Shown here piece after piece: positions 47,681 to 56,451 of a DNA stretch of 64,000 nt. This stretch comes from [Candidatus Thermochlorobacteriaceae] bacterium GBChlB (lineage in GTDB: Bacteria; Bacteroidota; Chlorobiia; Chlorobiales; Thermochlorobacteraceae), in the NCBI GenBank assembly GCA_000724175.1, contig JPGV01000006.1:38205-102204 (forward strand), given 5' to 3'. The notes below the pieces were generated by a model. It saw nothing but the letters and a program-made list of their open reading frames with translations, ran no database searches and was not told where the DNA came from. The position numbers and the translations under genes were made by a program. How positions within the stretch are numbered: the first letter of the stretch is position 1; the number at the start of each line of letters is the position of its first letter.

Positions 47681-47719
47681 CTGTTGATGCAGTTCGTCAG
47701 TTTAAGGTGTGAAGCAATT

Positions 47720-48013
47720 TTACTTAAAGACGATTTCTTTCACGAGGTCGCGTCCGATGCGGCTGTTGAGTTGAGAGAGAATGCCCGGCTTTTTGAAAGT
47801 TAGTTCATTGCGCCACGCCGAATTGCGCACCTTGACGAAGAGCACGCCGTTCACGATTTTTTCCACCTCCGACACTCGGGCAATATGTGCGCCAACAACA
47901 TCCGACCACAGTTTCACAGCGCGAAATTCATCAGCGGTGTCATCGAACTTCAAATGTTGATAGAGCGCGTCGAGTGCGACATCTAAGTGCCGTGGCGGTC
48001 GAGTGTAAGACAT
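47720..48013 (-). CDS. DUF721 / DciA-like protein
   Basis: About 97 residues of the DUF721 domain: a conserved KLWSDVVGAHIARVSEVEKI segment, GVLFVKVRNSAWRNELTF and a short C-terminal helix. DUF721 proteins are DciA-like helicase-loading factors, and this gene lies at the end of dnaA-dnaN-recF as usual. ATG 48013. Convergent with the recombinase gene. Confidence 0.85.
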   Translation of the reverse strand: MSYTRPPRHLDVALDALYQHLKFDDTADEFRAVKLWSDVVGAHIARVSEVEKIVNGVLFVKVRNSAWRNELTFKKPGILSQLNSRIGRDLVKEIVFK

Positions 48014-48164
48014 TGTTGCGTTCAAGATTTGTTTGAAAAATCAAGCGGCGTTGGAGTGCCGTTAAATATCTGCTGACGCTGCCAAGATAGTGTTTGCACG
48101 CATCTCTCAAAAGTTTTTCCTATAAAACAGCCGCAGTGTGCTATGGCGTCGTCGATGCCTAATG

Positions 48165-49268
48165 TTACAAAAGCGCTTCGATATTGAGTTGATTGACACC
48201 GTCGAAATCTTTTCGTCCTGTGGTCGTAATGACCGATTGACCAAGCGGCTTGAGCAGTGAAATCAGGTCTTTGGCGCGGTCGCGGTCGAGTTCGCTAAAG
48301 ACATCGTCGAGCAAAAAAATCGGGGTCTCGCCCAGCCGCTCTCGAATATAAAATTGCTGCGCAAGTTTGAGGCATATCACAAAGGTTTTCTGCTGACCCT
48401 GCGAGGCAAATTTTTTCAGCGAATGCCCGTCCACAGTGAACTTAATATCGTCTCGGTGCGGACCCAGCAGCGTTTGTCCGCGGCGCTGTTCTTCGCTTTC
48501 AACCGAGCGCAATTTATGCTCGAACCGTTTTAAGATGTCCTCTTTGCTCAGCCCTTGCTCAAGGCTGAAATCCGATTCGTAGTCAATCGACGGTGCTTCT
48601 TCAAACGACGAGAATCGCGCATAGGCATCTTTGAGATGCGTCGCAAACTCTTCGGCGAACCTTATCCGACGCGCAATGAGCGACGCTGCAATCAGTGAAA
48701 ATTGTTCCGTCCAGACTTCCAGTGACGCCCGCAGTTCCGACGCCGCACGCGGAGAGAGCCGCAGTTCTGCAAGCAGCTTGTTTCGTTGGGTCAAAGCGCG
48801 TTTGTAGTTGAACAAGTCTTCGAGATACGCTTTGTTTGTTTGCGAAATTGCGCCGTCCAAAAACTTCCGTCGCTCTTGCGGCGAGCCTTGAACAAGCCCT
48901 ATGTCCTGAGGCGACATTGCCACGCACGGATATTCGCCAACGATTTTCGAGAACTGGTCGAGCGGCGAGCGATTGATAAAAATATGTTTGCCTTCGCTTG
49001 CGGAGTAATATACGCGCACCGATGATTGCACGCCCGCATCGCTTTGCATCTCGGCGTCAATTTCAAAATCGGCAGCATCAAAGCGCAGACAGTCGGCGTC
49101 GCTTGCGCCAAGAAAACTTTTGGTGAGACAAACAAAGTAAATGGCTTCGAGCACATTCGTCTTGCCTGCGCCGTTGTGTCCGTAGAGAATGTTCGCGCCG
49201 CCTTCGAGCGAGAGCTGCAGCGACTCGTGTTTGCGAAAGCGTTGAAGATGAATTGAGAGCAGTTTCAA
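48165..49268 (-). CDS. recF: DNA replication and repair protein RecF
   Basis: 367 residues. Walker A ILYGHNGAGKTNVLEAIYF, the signature QGQQKTFVICLKLAQ and Walker B PIFLLDDVFSELD are intact. It loads RecA with RecO/RecR at gaps. The start is TTG at 49268 (MKLLSIHLQRFRKHE), matching the conserved N-terminus; no ATG is suitable. 124 bases separate it from dnaN. Confidence 0.95.
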   Translation of the reverse strand: MKLLSIHLQRFRKHESLQLSLEGGANILYGHNGAGKTNVLEAIYFVCLTKSFLGASDADCLRFDAADFEIDAEMQSDAGVQSSVRVYYSASEGKHIFINRSPLDQFSKIVGEYPCVAMSPQDIGLVQGSPQERRKFLDGAISQTNKAYLEDLFNYKRALTQRNKLLAELRLSPRAASELRASLEVWTEQFSLIAASLIARRIRFAEEFATHLKDAYARFSSFEEAPSIDYESDFSLEQGLSKEDILKRFEHKLRSVESEEQRRGQTLLGPHRDDIKFTVDGHSLKKFASQGQQKTFVICLKLAQQFYIRERLGETPIFLLDDVFSELDRDRAKDLISLLKPLGQSVITTTGRKDFDGVNQLNIEALL

Positions 49269-49392
49269 AAAAAATCGTTGGTCAAAGGATTGACGCGGTC
49301 AGCGTTGCGCGTTAGCTTCTGTAAAGATTGACGACGCCTTGTAGCAAGCCCAGAACTATCGGTGCAACGGCAGGGCAATCACTTCATTGATA

Positions 49393-50520
49393 TCAATTGT
49401 TAATTCTCACTGGCATTACGAGCATAAGCAAATCGTCTTTCTTGTCATCGCCGACGGGCTTGATGATTGCGGCGCGTGTAGGCGAGCTGAATTCGAAATG
49501 AACTTCTTCTGACCCGATGTGCGACAGCGCGTCCTCCAAAAACTTTGCATTGAACCCAATCGTCAAGGTGTCTTTGAACTCACAAGCGATTGTCTCTTCT
49601 GCCGATGCACCTTCGTCCGCATTTTCCGCCGAGACTTTTAGCGAGCCGGGCTCAATGCTGAGTTTCACATCGCCACGCGACGAAAATCGAGCCACGCGCT
49701 TGACCGTCCCCAGCAAGTTGGAACGATTAACCAGCATTTTCTTGTCGTTCTCCAACGGAATTACGGCTTCATAATTCGGATAGTTTTCCGCAATCAGGCT
49801 GCCGGCGATTGTTGTCTCGCCAAATGAAAATTGTATGCGTTCCGATTTCGTCGCGATGGAGATCTTCACGTCGTTTTCTGCTGTCAGCGTTTTTTGCACG
49901 ATGTTGAGCAGCCGCGAAGGAATAATGATTTTGTATTTGTCCTTAGCGCCGACTTCGGTGTTTTTCGTCAGGCGGACCAAACGATGCCCGTCGGTCGTTA
50001 CAGCGCGAAGTTCTTTTGCATCAAGTTCAAACAAGACACCCATCATTGCTGGACGCATACTGTCGACGCTCGCCGCGAAGAGCGTTTTATCCGCAATAAC
50101 TTTGAGCTCCTCGCCCGAGAGTTTGAACTCAATGTCGTAGTCGATGGCTTTCTCGTCGCGGTCGGCTTTTTCCGCACTTCCAGAGATTTTGTATTTGCCT
50201 CTGCCCGTGTCAATCGAGAAACTCACATCGCCGTCGCTTTCTTTTTTCTTCGTCTCAAATTCGGCGACCGCGTCGGGAAGGCTCTTCAAAATATCTTGCA
50301 GCTTCTTGGCATTGAGCGCCACCGTGCCTTTATCGCCCGATTCGGTCTGCAGCGATGTGGTAAAGGACAAGTCGCCGTCCGTGCAGAACATTGTCAGCTT
50401 CTTTTTTTCAATCGTCAGCGTGATGCTTTCGTAACGGAAATCTGTGGCTTTGGGCGGCAGCGCTAAGGCGGCATTGCTTACGGCTTCAGCGAGAGGTTTC
50501 AGAGACGACGAGAATTTCAT
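49393..50520 (-). CDS. dnaN: DNA polymerase III sliding clamp (beta subunit)
   Basis: 375 residues, three repeated clamp domains. VALNAKKLQDILKSLP, LRAVTTDGHRLVRL and the C-terminal ending PVRINN are recognisable. It tethers the replicative polymerase. ATG 50520; 313 bases from dnaA, a gap with DnaA-like boxes. Confidence 0.96.
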   Translation of the reverse strand: MKFSSSLKPLAEAVSNAALALPPKATDFRYESITLTIEKKKLTMFCTDGDLSFTTSLQTESGDKGTVALNAKKLQDILKSLPDAVAEFETKKKESDGDVSFSIDTGRGKYKISGSAEKADRDEKAIDYDIEFKLSGEELKVIADKTLFAASVDSMRPAMMGVLFELDAKELRAVTTDGHRLVRLTKNTEVGAKDKYKIIIPSRLLNIVQKTLTAENDVKISIATKSERIQFSFGETTIAGSLIAENYPNYEAVIPLENDKKMLVNRSNLLGTVKRVARFSSRGDVKLSIEPGSLKVSAENADEGASAEETIACEFKDTLTIGFNAKFLEDALSHIGSEEVHFEFSSPTRAAIIKPVGDDKKDDLLMLVMPVRINN

Positions 50521-50833
50521 TTTCCAGTAACGTATTTAGAATTTTTTTGAAAAGAAAAACGTGTAAAAGACGTTGACCGCGTGGAAACGTGGAAAACTCT
50601 TTGGATGTTTTGCCAAGGTGTTCAAACGTAACATCTTGGCGCCCGGCTTCCCCGCAAAATCAACGTGAATAACACGTGAATGAACACCCAACGTATCCAC
50701 GTGCCGCGCCTGAGGCGACGGAAATTAGCGATTTACTCACACTTCTTCAACGCAAACGTCGGATTGTTCACGTGCTTATCCACGTTCCAAGCGGTATATT
50801 TTTCAGTGACCAAAAGCAGCTCCACTAACTCCT
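50521..50833. other. dnaA-dnaN intergenic DnaA-box cluster (origin element)
   Basis: 313 bases with many close relatives of the DnaA box ending in CACG. Plus strand: GTATCCACG 50693-50701, TTGTTCACG 50764-50772, TTATCCACG 50776-50784. Minus strand (complement of): 50580-50588 (GTTTCCACG), 50588-50596 (TTTTCCACG), 50664-50672 (TTATTCACG). AT-rich stretch at 50530-50570. Likely part of a bipartite origin or dnaN control region. Confidence 0.65.
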
Positions 50834-52288
50834 CTACAGCGACATAATATCGAGCCGCTTCTTCAGTTCTTCCAAGTCTTTGCGCAGGTCGGCGGAGTTT
50901 TGCTGCGCTTCCTCTATGGTTTGGCAGGCGTGGATTACCGTCGAGTGGTCGCGTCCGCCGAAATGCAAGCCAATAGTTTTGAGCGATGACCCCGTGAGCT
51001 GTTTTCCAAGATACATTGCCACTTGCCGAGCCAAGGCAATTTCTTGCTTGCGCGACTTGCCTTTGATGTCATTCGGAGAAATTTTGAAGTAATCGCACAC
51101 CGCTTTTTCAATCATTTCAAGGCTGATGTTCATCGCCTTGTCCCGAATGATGTCTTTGAGAATAGACTTTGTAAGTGGAAGGTCAATATCGCGTCCGAGC
51201 ATTGAGGCGGTAGCAAGCAGTTTAATCAAACACCCCTCCATTTCACGGACGTTGCTTGTAACATTGGTAGCGATAAAGTTGATAACATCGGGCGGGAGTG
51301 TCGTGCCGTTGTCGTCCATCTTTCGGCGCAGAATAGCGAGCCGTGTTTCAAAGTCCGGCGCTTGAAGGTCGGTCGAAAGTCCCCATTGAAAGCGCGAGAG
51401 CAGCCGCTCTTCGAGTCCGCGCAGTTCTTTGAGCGGTCGGTCGCACGAGAGGACAATCTGTTTGCCCGATTGATGCAGCGCGTTGAAGATGTGAAAAATC
51501 TCTTCTTGCGTTTTTTCTTTTTTCTCGAAGAACTGCACATCGTCGATGATGAGCAAATCGATGTTTCGATAAAACGCGGAGAACTCACTGATTTTTCCGC
51601 TTTGAATAGCACTGACAAAATCAATCGTGAACTTCTCGCTGGAGACATAGAGGATAAATTCTGCCTTGCGCTTGACTTTGACGTAATTCCCAATGGCTTG
51701 AACCAAATGTGTCTTGCCAAGCCCAACGCCGCCATAAACCACAAGCGGATTAAAATTATTCTTGCCCGGCGTCTCGGCGACGGACTTTGCGGCAGCAAGT
51801 GCAAGCGCGTTGCAATCCCCTTTGATGAAGTTATCGAAGGTATGTGTGGGTTTCAAGTAGCCCTCGAAGCGATGCACATTGGCTTTGTAAAAATCCTGTG
51901 CCGCGCGCGAGACGGCAATTGGACGCGGTTCGGGCGGCGGAAGTTCGGATTGCTGCTGCGGCAGTTTAATCGTTACAGGTTCAACTGGCGACTGCTGAAC
52001 AACAACCGAGTATGTCAGTTTCGCATTCCGCCCAATCACATCGAGAATCGTGCGCTTTAGAAGCGAGTAGTAGTTTTCTTCAATCCACTCATAGAAAAAT
52101 TGGCTTGGCACTTGAATGGTGAGTTCTTCACCTGAAAGGCGCAAGGGGACAATCGGCTCGAACCAAGTCTTGAAACTTTGGCTGTTGATATTGTCCTCAA
52201 TGATGGCAAGGCATTTTTTCCATGCGTCTTGCGCCGCCTGCCGCTCGGCGGATTGAGTGTCGCTATGTGTCGTAGGAGTGTGGTTCAT
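50834..52288 (-). CDS. dnaA: Chromosomal replication initiator DnaA
   Basis: 484 residues. Domain I (1-85), linker domain II, domain III AAA+ ATPase with Walker [15 protein letters not shown], Walker [14 protein letters not shown] and sensor LLSRFQWG, and domain IV ending in the DnaA signature [17 protein letters not shown]. It opens the origin. ATG 52288. Followed by dnaN, recF and a DUF721 gene, the classic order. Confidence 0.98.
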   Translation of the reverse strand: MNHTPTTHSDTQSAERQAAQDAWKKCLAIIEDNINSQSFKTWFEPIVPLRLSGEELTIQVPSQFFYEWIEENYYSLLKRTILDVIGRNAKLTYSVVVQQSPVEPVTIKLPQQQSELPPPEPRPIAVSRAAQDFYKANVHRFEGYLKPTHTFDNFIKGDCNALALAAAKSVAETPGKNNFNPLVVYGGVGLGKTHLVQAIGNYVKVKRKAEFILYVSSEKFTIDFVSAIQSGKISEFSAFYRNIDLLIIDDVQFFEKKEKTQEEIFHIFNALHQSGKQIVLSCDRPLKELRGLEERLLSRFQWGLSTDLQAPDFETRLAILRRKMDDNGTTLPPDVINFIATNVTSNVREMEGCLIKLLATASMLGRDIDLPLTKSILKDIIRDKAMNISLEMIEKAVCDYFKISPNDIKGKSRKQEIALARQVAMYLGKQLTGSSLKTIGLHFGGRDHSTVIHACQTIEEAQQNSADLRKDLEELKKRLDIMSL

Positions 52289-52804
52289 AGAGTCGTCACA
52301 TCGAAAAAGCGTTCAATGGAAAAAATAGCCGCAAATTTTAGGCTTATCAACAAGTTATCCGCACGGTTTTGGCTCGATGTGGATTACTTTGATAGCCGAA
52401 TGACCGTAAGTTAAGTTAATTTTTATGGACTACTCACATTGGCGGCGATGCTATAACCATTAACGAAATCAATACTTAAAAAGATGTTAAAAAAGTTATC
52501 CACATTTGACGAATTGGTAACAAAAGGTCGCTGAAAGTAAATTCAAAATCGTCCGCAAAATTTCACATGTTATCCACGTTGGCAAATAGAATCGGCGGAA
52601 CAGGTGTTGTTCGGCTGTGTTGTTGTTTCAAAAAATGTCGCTAAAAAATGTGCGCAAAAAAGGGGCTAATTATACAATAAATGGCGCACGTCGCAAACTT
52701 GTTTTTCAAAAAAAATTGTGATAGCTTTGCAGCCTTTCCGCAAAATGAATTTTGCGCCTAATTTTAAGTTGAAAGTCCATCTGAACCGTTGAACTCTAAA
52801 TGCT
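52289..52804. other. Putative oriC (dnaA-rpmH intergenic region)
   Basis: 516 AT-rich bases between divergent dnaA and rpmH. DnaA boxes: TTATCAACA 52344-52352, TTATCCGCA 52355-52363, TTATCCACA (perfect) 52496-52504, TTATCCACG 52570-52578 on plus; TAATCCACA on minus (complement of 52378-52386). AT-rich candidates for the unwinding element are near 52400-52430, 52465-52495 and 52625-52680. The transcription strand switch here also fits a replication origin. Confidence 0.8.
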
Positions 52805-52963
52805 ATGAAACGCACTTTCCAGCCGTCCAATCGCAAACGCCGCAACAAGCACGGCTTTCGTGAAAGAATGGCGACCAAGAACGGACGCAAAGTTCTTGCC
52901 GCACGCCGCAGAAAAGGACGCTACAAACTGACCGTCAGCGACGAACCACGATACAAACGCTAA
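52805..52963 (+). CDS. rpmH: 50S ribosomal protein L34
   Basis: 52 residues, highly basic: [20 protein letters not shown] at the start, then [19 protein letters not shown], both diagnostic of L34. A ribosomal protein of the large subunit, the usual gene right of dnaA. A short C-terminal extension ([10 protein letters not shown]) is typical of Bacteroidota/Chlorobiota. Followed by rnpA 55 bases on. Confidence 0.97.
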   Translation: MKRTFQPSNRKRRNKHGFRERMATKNGRKVLAARRRKGRYKLTVSDEPRYKR

Positions 52964-53018
52964 ACAGCCGCGTCGCTCGTCGGCAAGATGTCTCTTTAAC
53001 CGTTTGAACGCCGAAGCC

Positions 53019-53594
53019 ATGTTGCCATCGCCACCGTCAAGCGGCGGCAACGCCGATTCAAGTCGTAGCACGAGCCGCACACCGATAGAACGCACGCTTC
53101 CGAACCACTCGCTCTCGAAATGCGAGATTCTGCGCCGCAAAAAAGACATTGACAATGTCTTTGAGCATGGCAAATCGCTCCGCGAACCATTCTTGAAGGT
53201 GATGTTCCGAACCGCCACGCGCGACCCAAGCGAGCCGATTGTCGTTGCGCTCTTCGCTGTCAGCAAGCGCTCGGTGAAGAAAGCCGCGCATCGAAATCGG
53301 GTCAAACGGCTCTTGCGAGAGGCATATCGATTGAACAAACAGCCGTTGCTGGAACAACTGCACTCGCGGCTCTCGAAAGAAACCAAAGTGAATGTTGTAT
53401 TTTTATATCAGCCGTATCGAGACAATGACCTGACGCTTGCAAGCGCAACGTTGTCGCTTCAAAATGCGTTCAAGAAAATGACCGAGATGATCTTGCGTCA
53501 AAACAATGCGACCTCGACCAGCGAGAAAGCGAAAGACGACATGACCAAACAACGATTTGAAGCCACAGCACACGACTACGATGAAATTCCCTAA
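53019..53594 (+). CDS. rnpA: Ribonuclease P protein component
   Basis: 191 residues. The RNR motif is in [35 protein letters not shown] and the [11 protein letters not shown] strand are family-typical. Binds the M1 RNA and helps 5' tRNA maturation. N-terminal extension of about 20-30 Ser/Pro-rich residues and a 40-residue C-terminal tail make it longer than the usual 115-140. ATG 53019 chosen over an in-frame TTG at 53004. Overlaps yidD by 14 bases. Confidence 0.92.
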   Translation: MLPSPPSSGGNADSSRSTSRTPIERTLPNHSLSKCEILRRKKDIDNVFEHGKSLREPFLKVMFRTATRDPSEPIVVALFAVSKRSVKKAAHRNRVKRLLREAYRLNKQPLLEQLHSRLSKETKVNVVFLYQPYRDNDLTLASATLSLQNAFKKMTEMILRQNNATSTSEKAKDDMTKQRFEATAHDYDEIP

Positions 53595-53898
53595 CGATTT
53601 TTTCAATTTTTCGCCTGACCTTCCACTTCTCTGGAAAGTCGCAAACGCAGTTCCGATTTTTTTGATTAAACTCTACCGAGCTATTCTTTCGCCTTACTTC
53701 GGAAACGGCTGCCGCTTCGAGCCAACATGCTCTGCCTACGGATTGCAAGCCTTTCAAACGCATCATTTTTTTCGGGCGTTATACTTGACGGTTTGGCGCA
53801 TTGTGCGATGCAATCCCTTGGTTAAAGGCGGTTACGACCCTGTTCCCGTGCCGAAACCGCGCAAGTCGCACCACGCTTGCAACCATCAACATCATTAA
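53581..53898 (+). CDS. yidD: Membrane protein insertion efficiency factor YidD
   Basis: About 105 residues. The family core [23 protein letters not shown] and YGLQAFQTH, then [17 protein letters not shown], is complete. It assists YidC-dependent insertion. ATG 53581 overlaps rnpA. The N-terminus is longer than E. coli YidD. Confidence 0.95.
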   Translation: MKFPNDFFNFSPDLPLLWKVANAVPIFLIKLYRAILSPYFGNGCRFEPTCSAYGLQAFQTHHFFRALYLTVWRIVRCNPLVKGGYDPVPVPKPRKSHHACNHQHH

Positions 53899-53926
53899 AT
53901 TTTTACTGACTTTTACGTTTCAAGTT

Positions 53927-55684
53927 ATGGATAGAAATACGCTTATTGGATTTGCACTTATCGGATTGATTCTCATTATCTGGTTTCAACTGCTGTCGCC
54001 GCCGAAACCGACTCCGCCGCCGAAGCCGCGCGACATTGCCATTGACACCACGCTGGTCAGCGACACCCTGAAAGTTGCTAAAATCGACACTGCGCAAAAG
54101 TTCGGCGAGTTCAGCGTCGGCGCGCGCGGCACAGAGGAACTTATCGTCGTTGAAACCGATATCTTCACAGCAACGCTCTCGAGCAAAGGCGCAACGCTCA
54201 AATCGTTCATTCAAAAAAAGTACCTCGACTACGAGCGCAAGCCGTTCGACTTAATTACCGCCAAAGACGGCGCGCTGTCGCTGATGTTCGAGACGCGCGA
54301 TGCCAAGGTCTCGCAAATCAATACCAACGAGCTACACTTTGCGCCGAAAATTCAGGAAAAGAAAATCACGCTTACGGGAGAGCAGTCTGCTACAATACCG
54401 TTTGAACTGGCGCTACAAGGGGACAAGAAAATCAGGATTATCTATACATTTAGCGGCGACAGATACAAGTTCAATTACCAGACCGAGCTTATCGGTATGA
54501 CCGACGTGGTGCGCGGCAGCGATTATCAAGTAATCTGGAACGGCGGCTTAGCGCATTCGGAGAAAGACAAAGTTGATGAATCGAACCGCAGCCACGCCCA
54601 TGCGTATTTTGGTGGTTCGCTTGAAAAACTTGATGCCGATAAAACAGGACAGGAATTCAAATTGCAACCGTCAGGGAAAACCAAGTGGGTCTCGGTACAA
54701 AGCAAGTATTTTCTGGCGGCACTGATTGGCGACGAACAGAGCGAAGGCGCGGTTCTTTTGGGCAAGCGCAGTTCCGATAACCCGAAAGAACTCTTCGAGG
54801 ACTACACCGCCGCATTGAAACAAAAACTCTTGCTCAACCAAAGTATAACGCGCGGCACATTTTCGGTTTACCTTGGACCGCTCGATTACGAGATTGTCAA
54901 ATCGGTCGGTGTCGATCTTGAAAAGGCGCTGGACTTTGGTTGGGAATGGGTAACGCGCCCGTTTGCCGAGTATGTTATTATCCCAATTTTCAGCCTTCTC
55001 GAAAAGTTCATCTCGAACTACGGACTCATCATTATCATTTTTGCGCTGTTCATCAAACTGGTTACCTATCCGTTCACAGCAGCATCGACGAACTCGATGA
55101 AAAAAATGTCGGCACTGCAGCCGCAGATTCAGGCATTGCAAACGAAGTATGCCGACGACCCAGTGAAGTTGCAAAACGAGTTGGGAAAGGTTTACAAAGA
55201 GGCGGGCGTTAATCCACTGGGCGGCTGCCTGCCCGTTGTGCTGCAAATGCCGTTGCTTTTTTCGATGTTCTATGTGATCGGGTCGTCGATTCAGTTGCGG
55301 CAACACGGCTTTTTGTGGGCGGACGATTTATCGGTCGTCGATGCAGTTGTAACATTGCCGTTCGCGATTCCGCTATACGGCGCGCACATCGCGGTCTTTC
55401 CGATTTTGCTGGCTGCCACGCAAGTCTTGCAAATGAAGCTAACGCCGCAAACTGGCCCAGCAGAGCAACAAAAAATTTTTATGTATGTGCTTCCAGCGAT
55501 GATGCTTCTTTTCTTTAACACGATGCCAGCAGGCTTGGGACTGTATTACTTGATGTTTAACATCTTTAGCATCGTGCAGCAATTTTACATCAACCTGACA
55601 ACGCCGAAAACGCCTGTTAAATCAACTGTCCCCGAACCAGTGAAATCCGAGCCGAAGAAAAAGAAAGCAAAGGCGGTTCAATAG
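53927..55684 (+). CDS. yidC: Membrane protein insertase YidC
   Basis: 585 residues. N-terminal anchor (MDRNTLIGFALIGLILIIWF), a large periplasmic domain (about 55-350), then the conserved membrane core with TYPFTAASTNSMKKMSALQP, NPLGGCLPVVLQMPLLFSMF and a final NIFSIVQQF segment. Inserts inner-membrane proteins with or without Sec. Ends in a Lys-rich tail. The ATG at 53927 starts the anchor; the frame is open upstream inside yidD. A terminator follows. Confidence 0.97.
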   Translation: MDRNTLIGFALIGLILIIWFQLLSPPKPTPPPKPRDIAIDTTLVSDTLKVAKIDTAQKFGEFSVGARGTEELIVVETDIFTATLSSKGATLKSFIQKKYLDYERKPFDLITAKDGALSLMFETRDAKVSQINTNELHFAPKIQEKKITLTGEQSATIPFELALQGDKKIRIIYTFSGDRYKFNYQTELIGMTDVVRGSDYQVIWNGGLAHSEKDKVDESNRSHAHAYFGGSLEKLDADKTGQEFKLQPSGKTKWVSVQSKYFLAALIGDEQSEGAVLLGKRSSDNPKELFEDYTAALKQKLLLNQSITRGTFSVYLGPLDYEIVKSVGVDLEKALDFGWEWVTRPFAEYVIIPIFSLLEKFISNYGLIIIIFALFIKLVTYPFTAASTNSMKKMSALQPQIQALQTKYADDPVKLQNELGKVYKEAGVNPLGGCLPVVLQMPLLFSMFYVIGSSIQLRQHGFLWADDLSVVDAVVTLPFAIPLYGAHIAVFPILLAATQVLQMKLTPQTGPAEQQKIFMYVLPAMMLLFFNTMPAGLGLYYLMFNIFSIVQQFYINLTTPKTPVKSTVPEPVKSEPKKKKAKAVQ

Positions 55685-55700
55685 AAAACCACAACTTCGA

Positions 55701-55727
55701 AAAGTCTCGCGCCAAGCGGGACTTTTT
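55701..55727 (+). terminator. Rho-independent terminator after yidC
   Basis: AAAGTCTCGC (55701-55710) pairs with GCGGGACTTT (55716-55725) with one T-G wobble, loop GCCAA, followed by further Ts. Ends the rpmH-rnpA-yidD-yidC run. Confidence 0.85.
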
Positions 55728-55788
55728 TGCTCGATGAACACTTGGCTAAACTTGTCAACGCAGTTTTCAACATGGTGGATACTTTTTT

Positions 55789-56397
55789 ATGACGGACGCG
55801 CTCTATCAACTCGATGTCTCGCTGTTCCGACTTCTCAATGAGCATGCTGGGCAGCCGTATCTCGACGGTGTGATGCTCTTCGTATCGGACTTCAAGCGCT
55901 CGTGGATTGTTGCGCTGGCGGCGGCGGCGTATCTCGTCGTTACGCGAAAAAAAGAGAGCCTTGTGCCGCTTGTGTTGTGTGTGATTGCCATTGGGCTTGC
56001 CGACCAAACAGCATCAGGATTCTTCAAACCGTTGGTGCAGCGCACGCGCCCATGCTTTGAGTTGGAAAATGTGCGGTTGCTCTACGACCAATCGAGGTCG
56101 TTTTCCTTTGCATCATCGCACGCAGCGAATACAGCAGCAGTGGCGACGGTAGTCTGGATTTTTCTATCGCGGTCGAGCCTTGCGGACAGAGCCATCGCCT
56201 CTGGGTTGATTGTGTTTGCCATTCTCACGGGATGGTCGCGCTGTTACATCGGCGTGCATTACCCACTTGATGTGTTGGCAGGCTGGGGCATTGGCGTCGG
56301 TGCAGGAACGCTGACCTACCTTGGCTTTGCATTTACATGGAAGAACATTGTTGAGTCGCGCCGTCAAAAAGACATCGCCGCCCGAAAAACTCAATGA
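55789..56397 (+). CDS. PAP2 superfamily phosphatase
   Basis: 202 residues with about five membrane segments. The three phosphatase motifs are KPLVQRTRP (Lys-x6-Arg-Pro), SFASSH and SRCYIGVHYPLDV (Ser-Arg-x5-His-x3-Asp), though the second is ASSH rather than PSGH. Could be undecaprenyl-pyrophosphate or lipid phosphate phosphatase. ATG 55789, after the yidC terminator. Confidence 0.9.
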   Translation: MTDALYQLDVSLFRLLNEHAGQPYLDGVMLFVSDFKRSWIVALAAAAYLVVTRKKESLVPLVLCVIAIGLADQTASGFFKPLVQRTRPCFELENVRLLYDQSRSFSFASSHAANTAAVATVVWIFLSRSSLADRAIASGLIVFAILTGWSRCYIGVHYPLDVLAGWGIGVGAGTLTYLGFAFTWKNIVESRRQKDIAARKTQ

Positions 56398-56451
56398 AAT
56401 CAAGCCTCGACGGGCGACGATGAAAAAACTGTTCTGAAAAAGCTCTCCTGA

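Noticed and set aside
51362..52060. 232-codon open frame opposite dnaA
   Set aside because: Antisense to the DnaA AAA+ domain.
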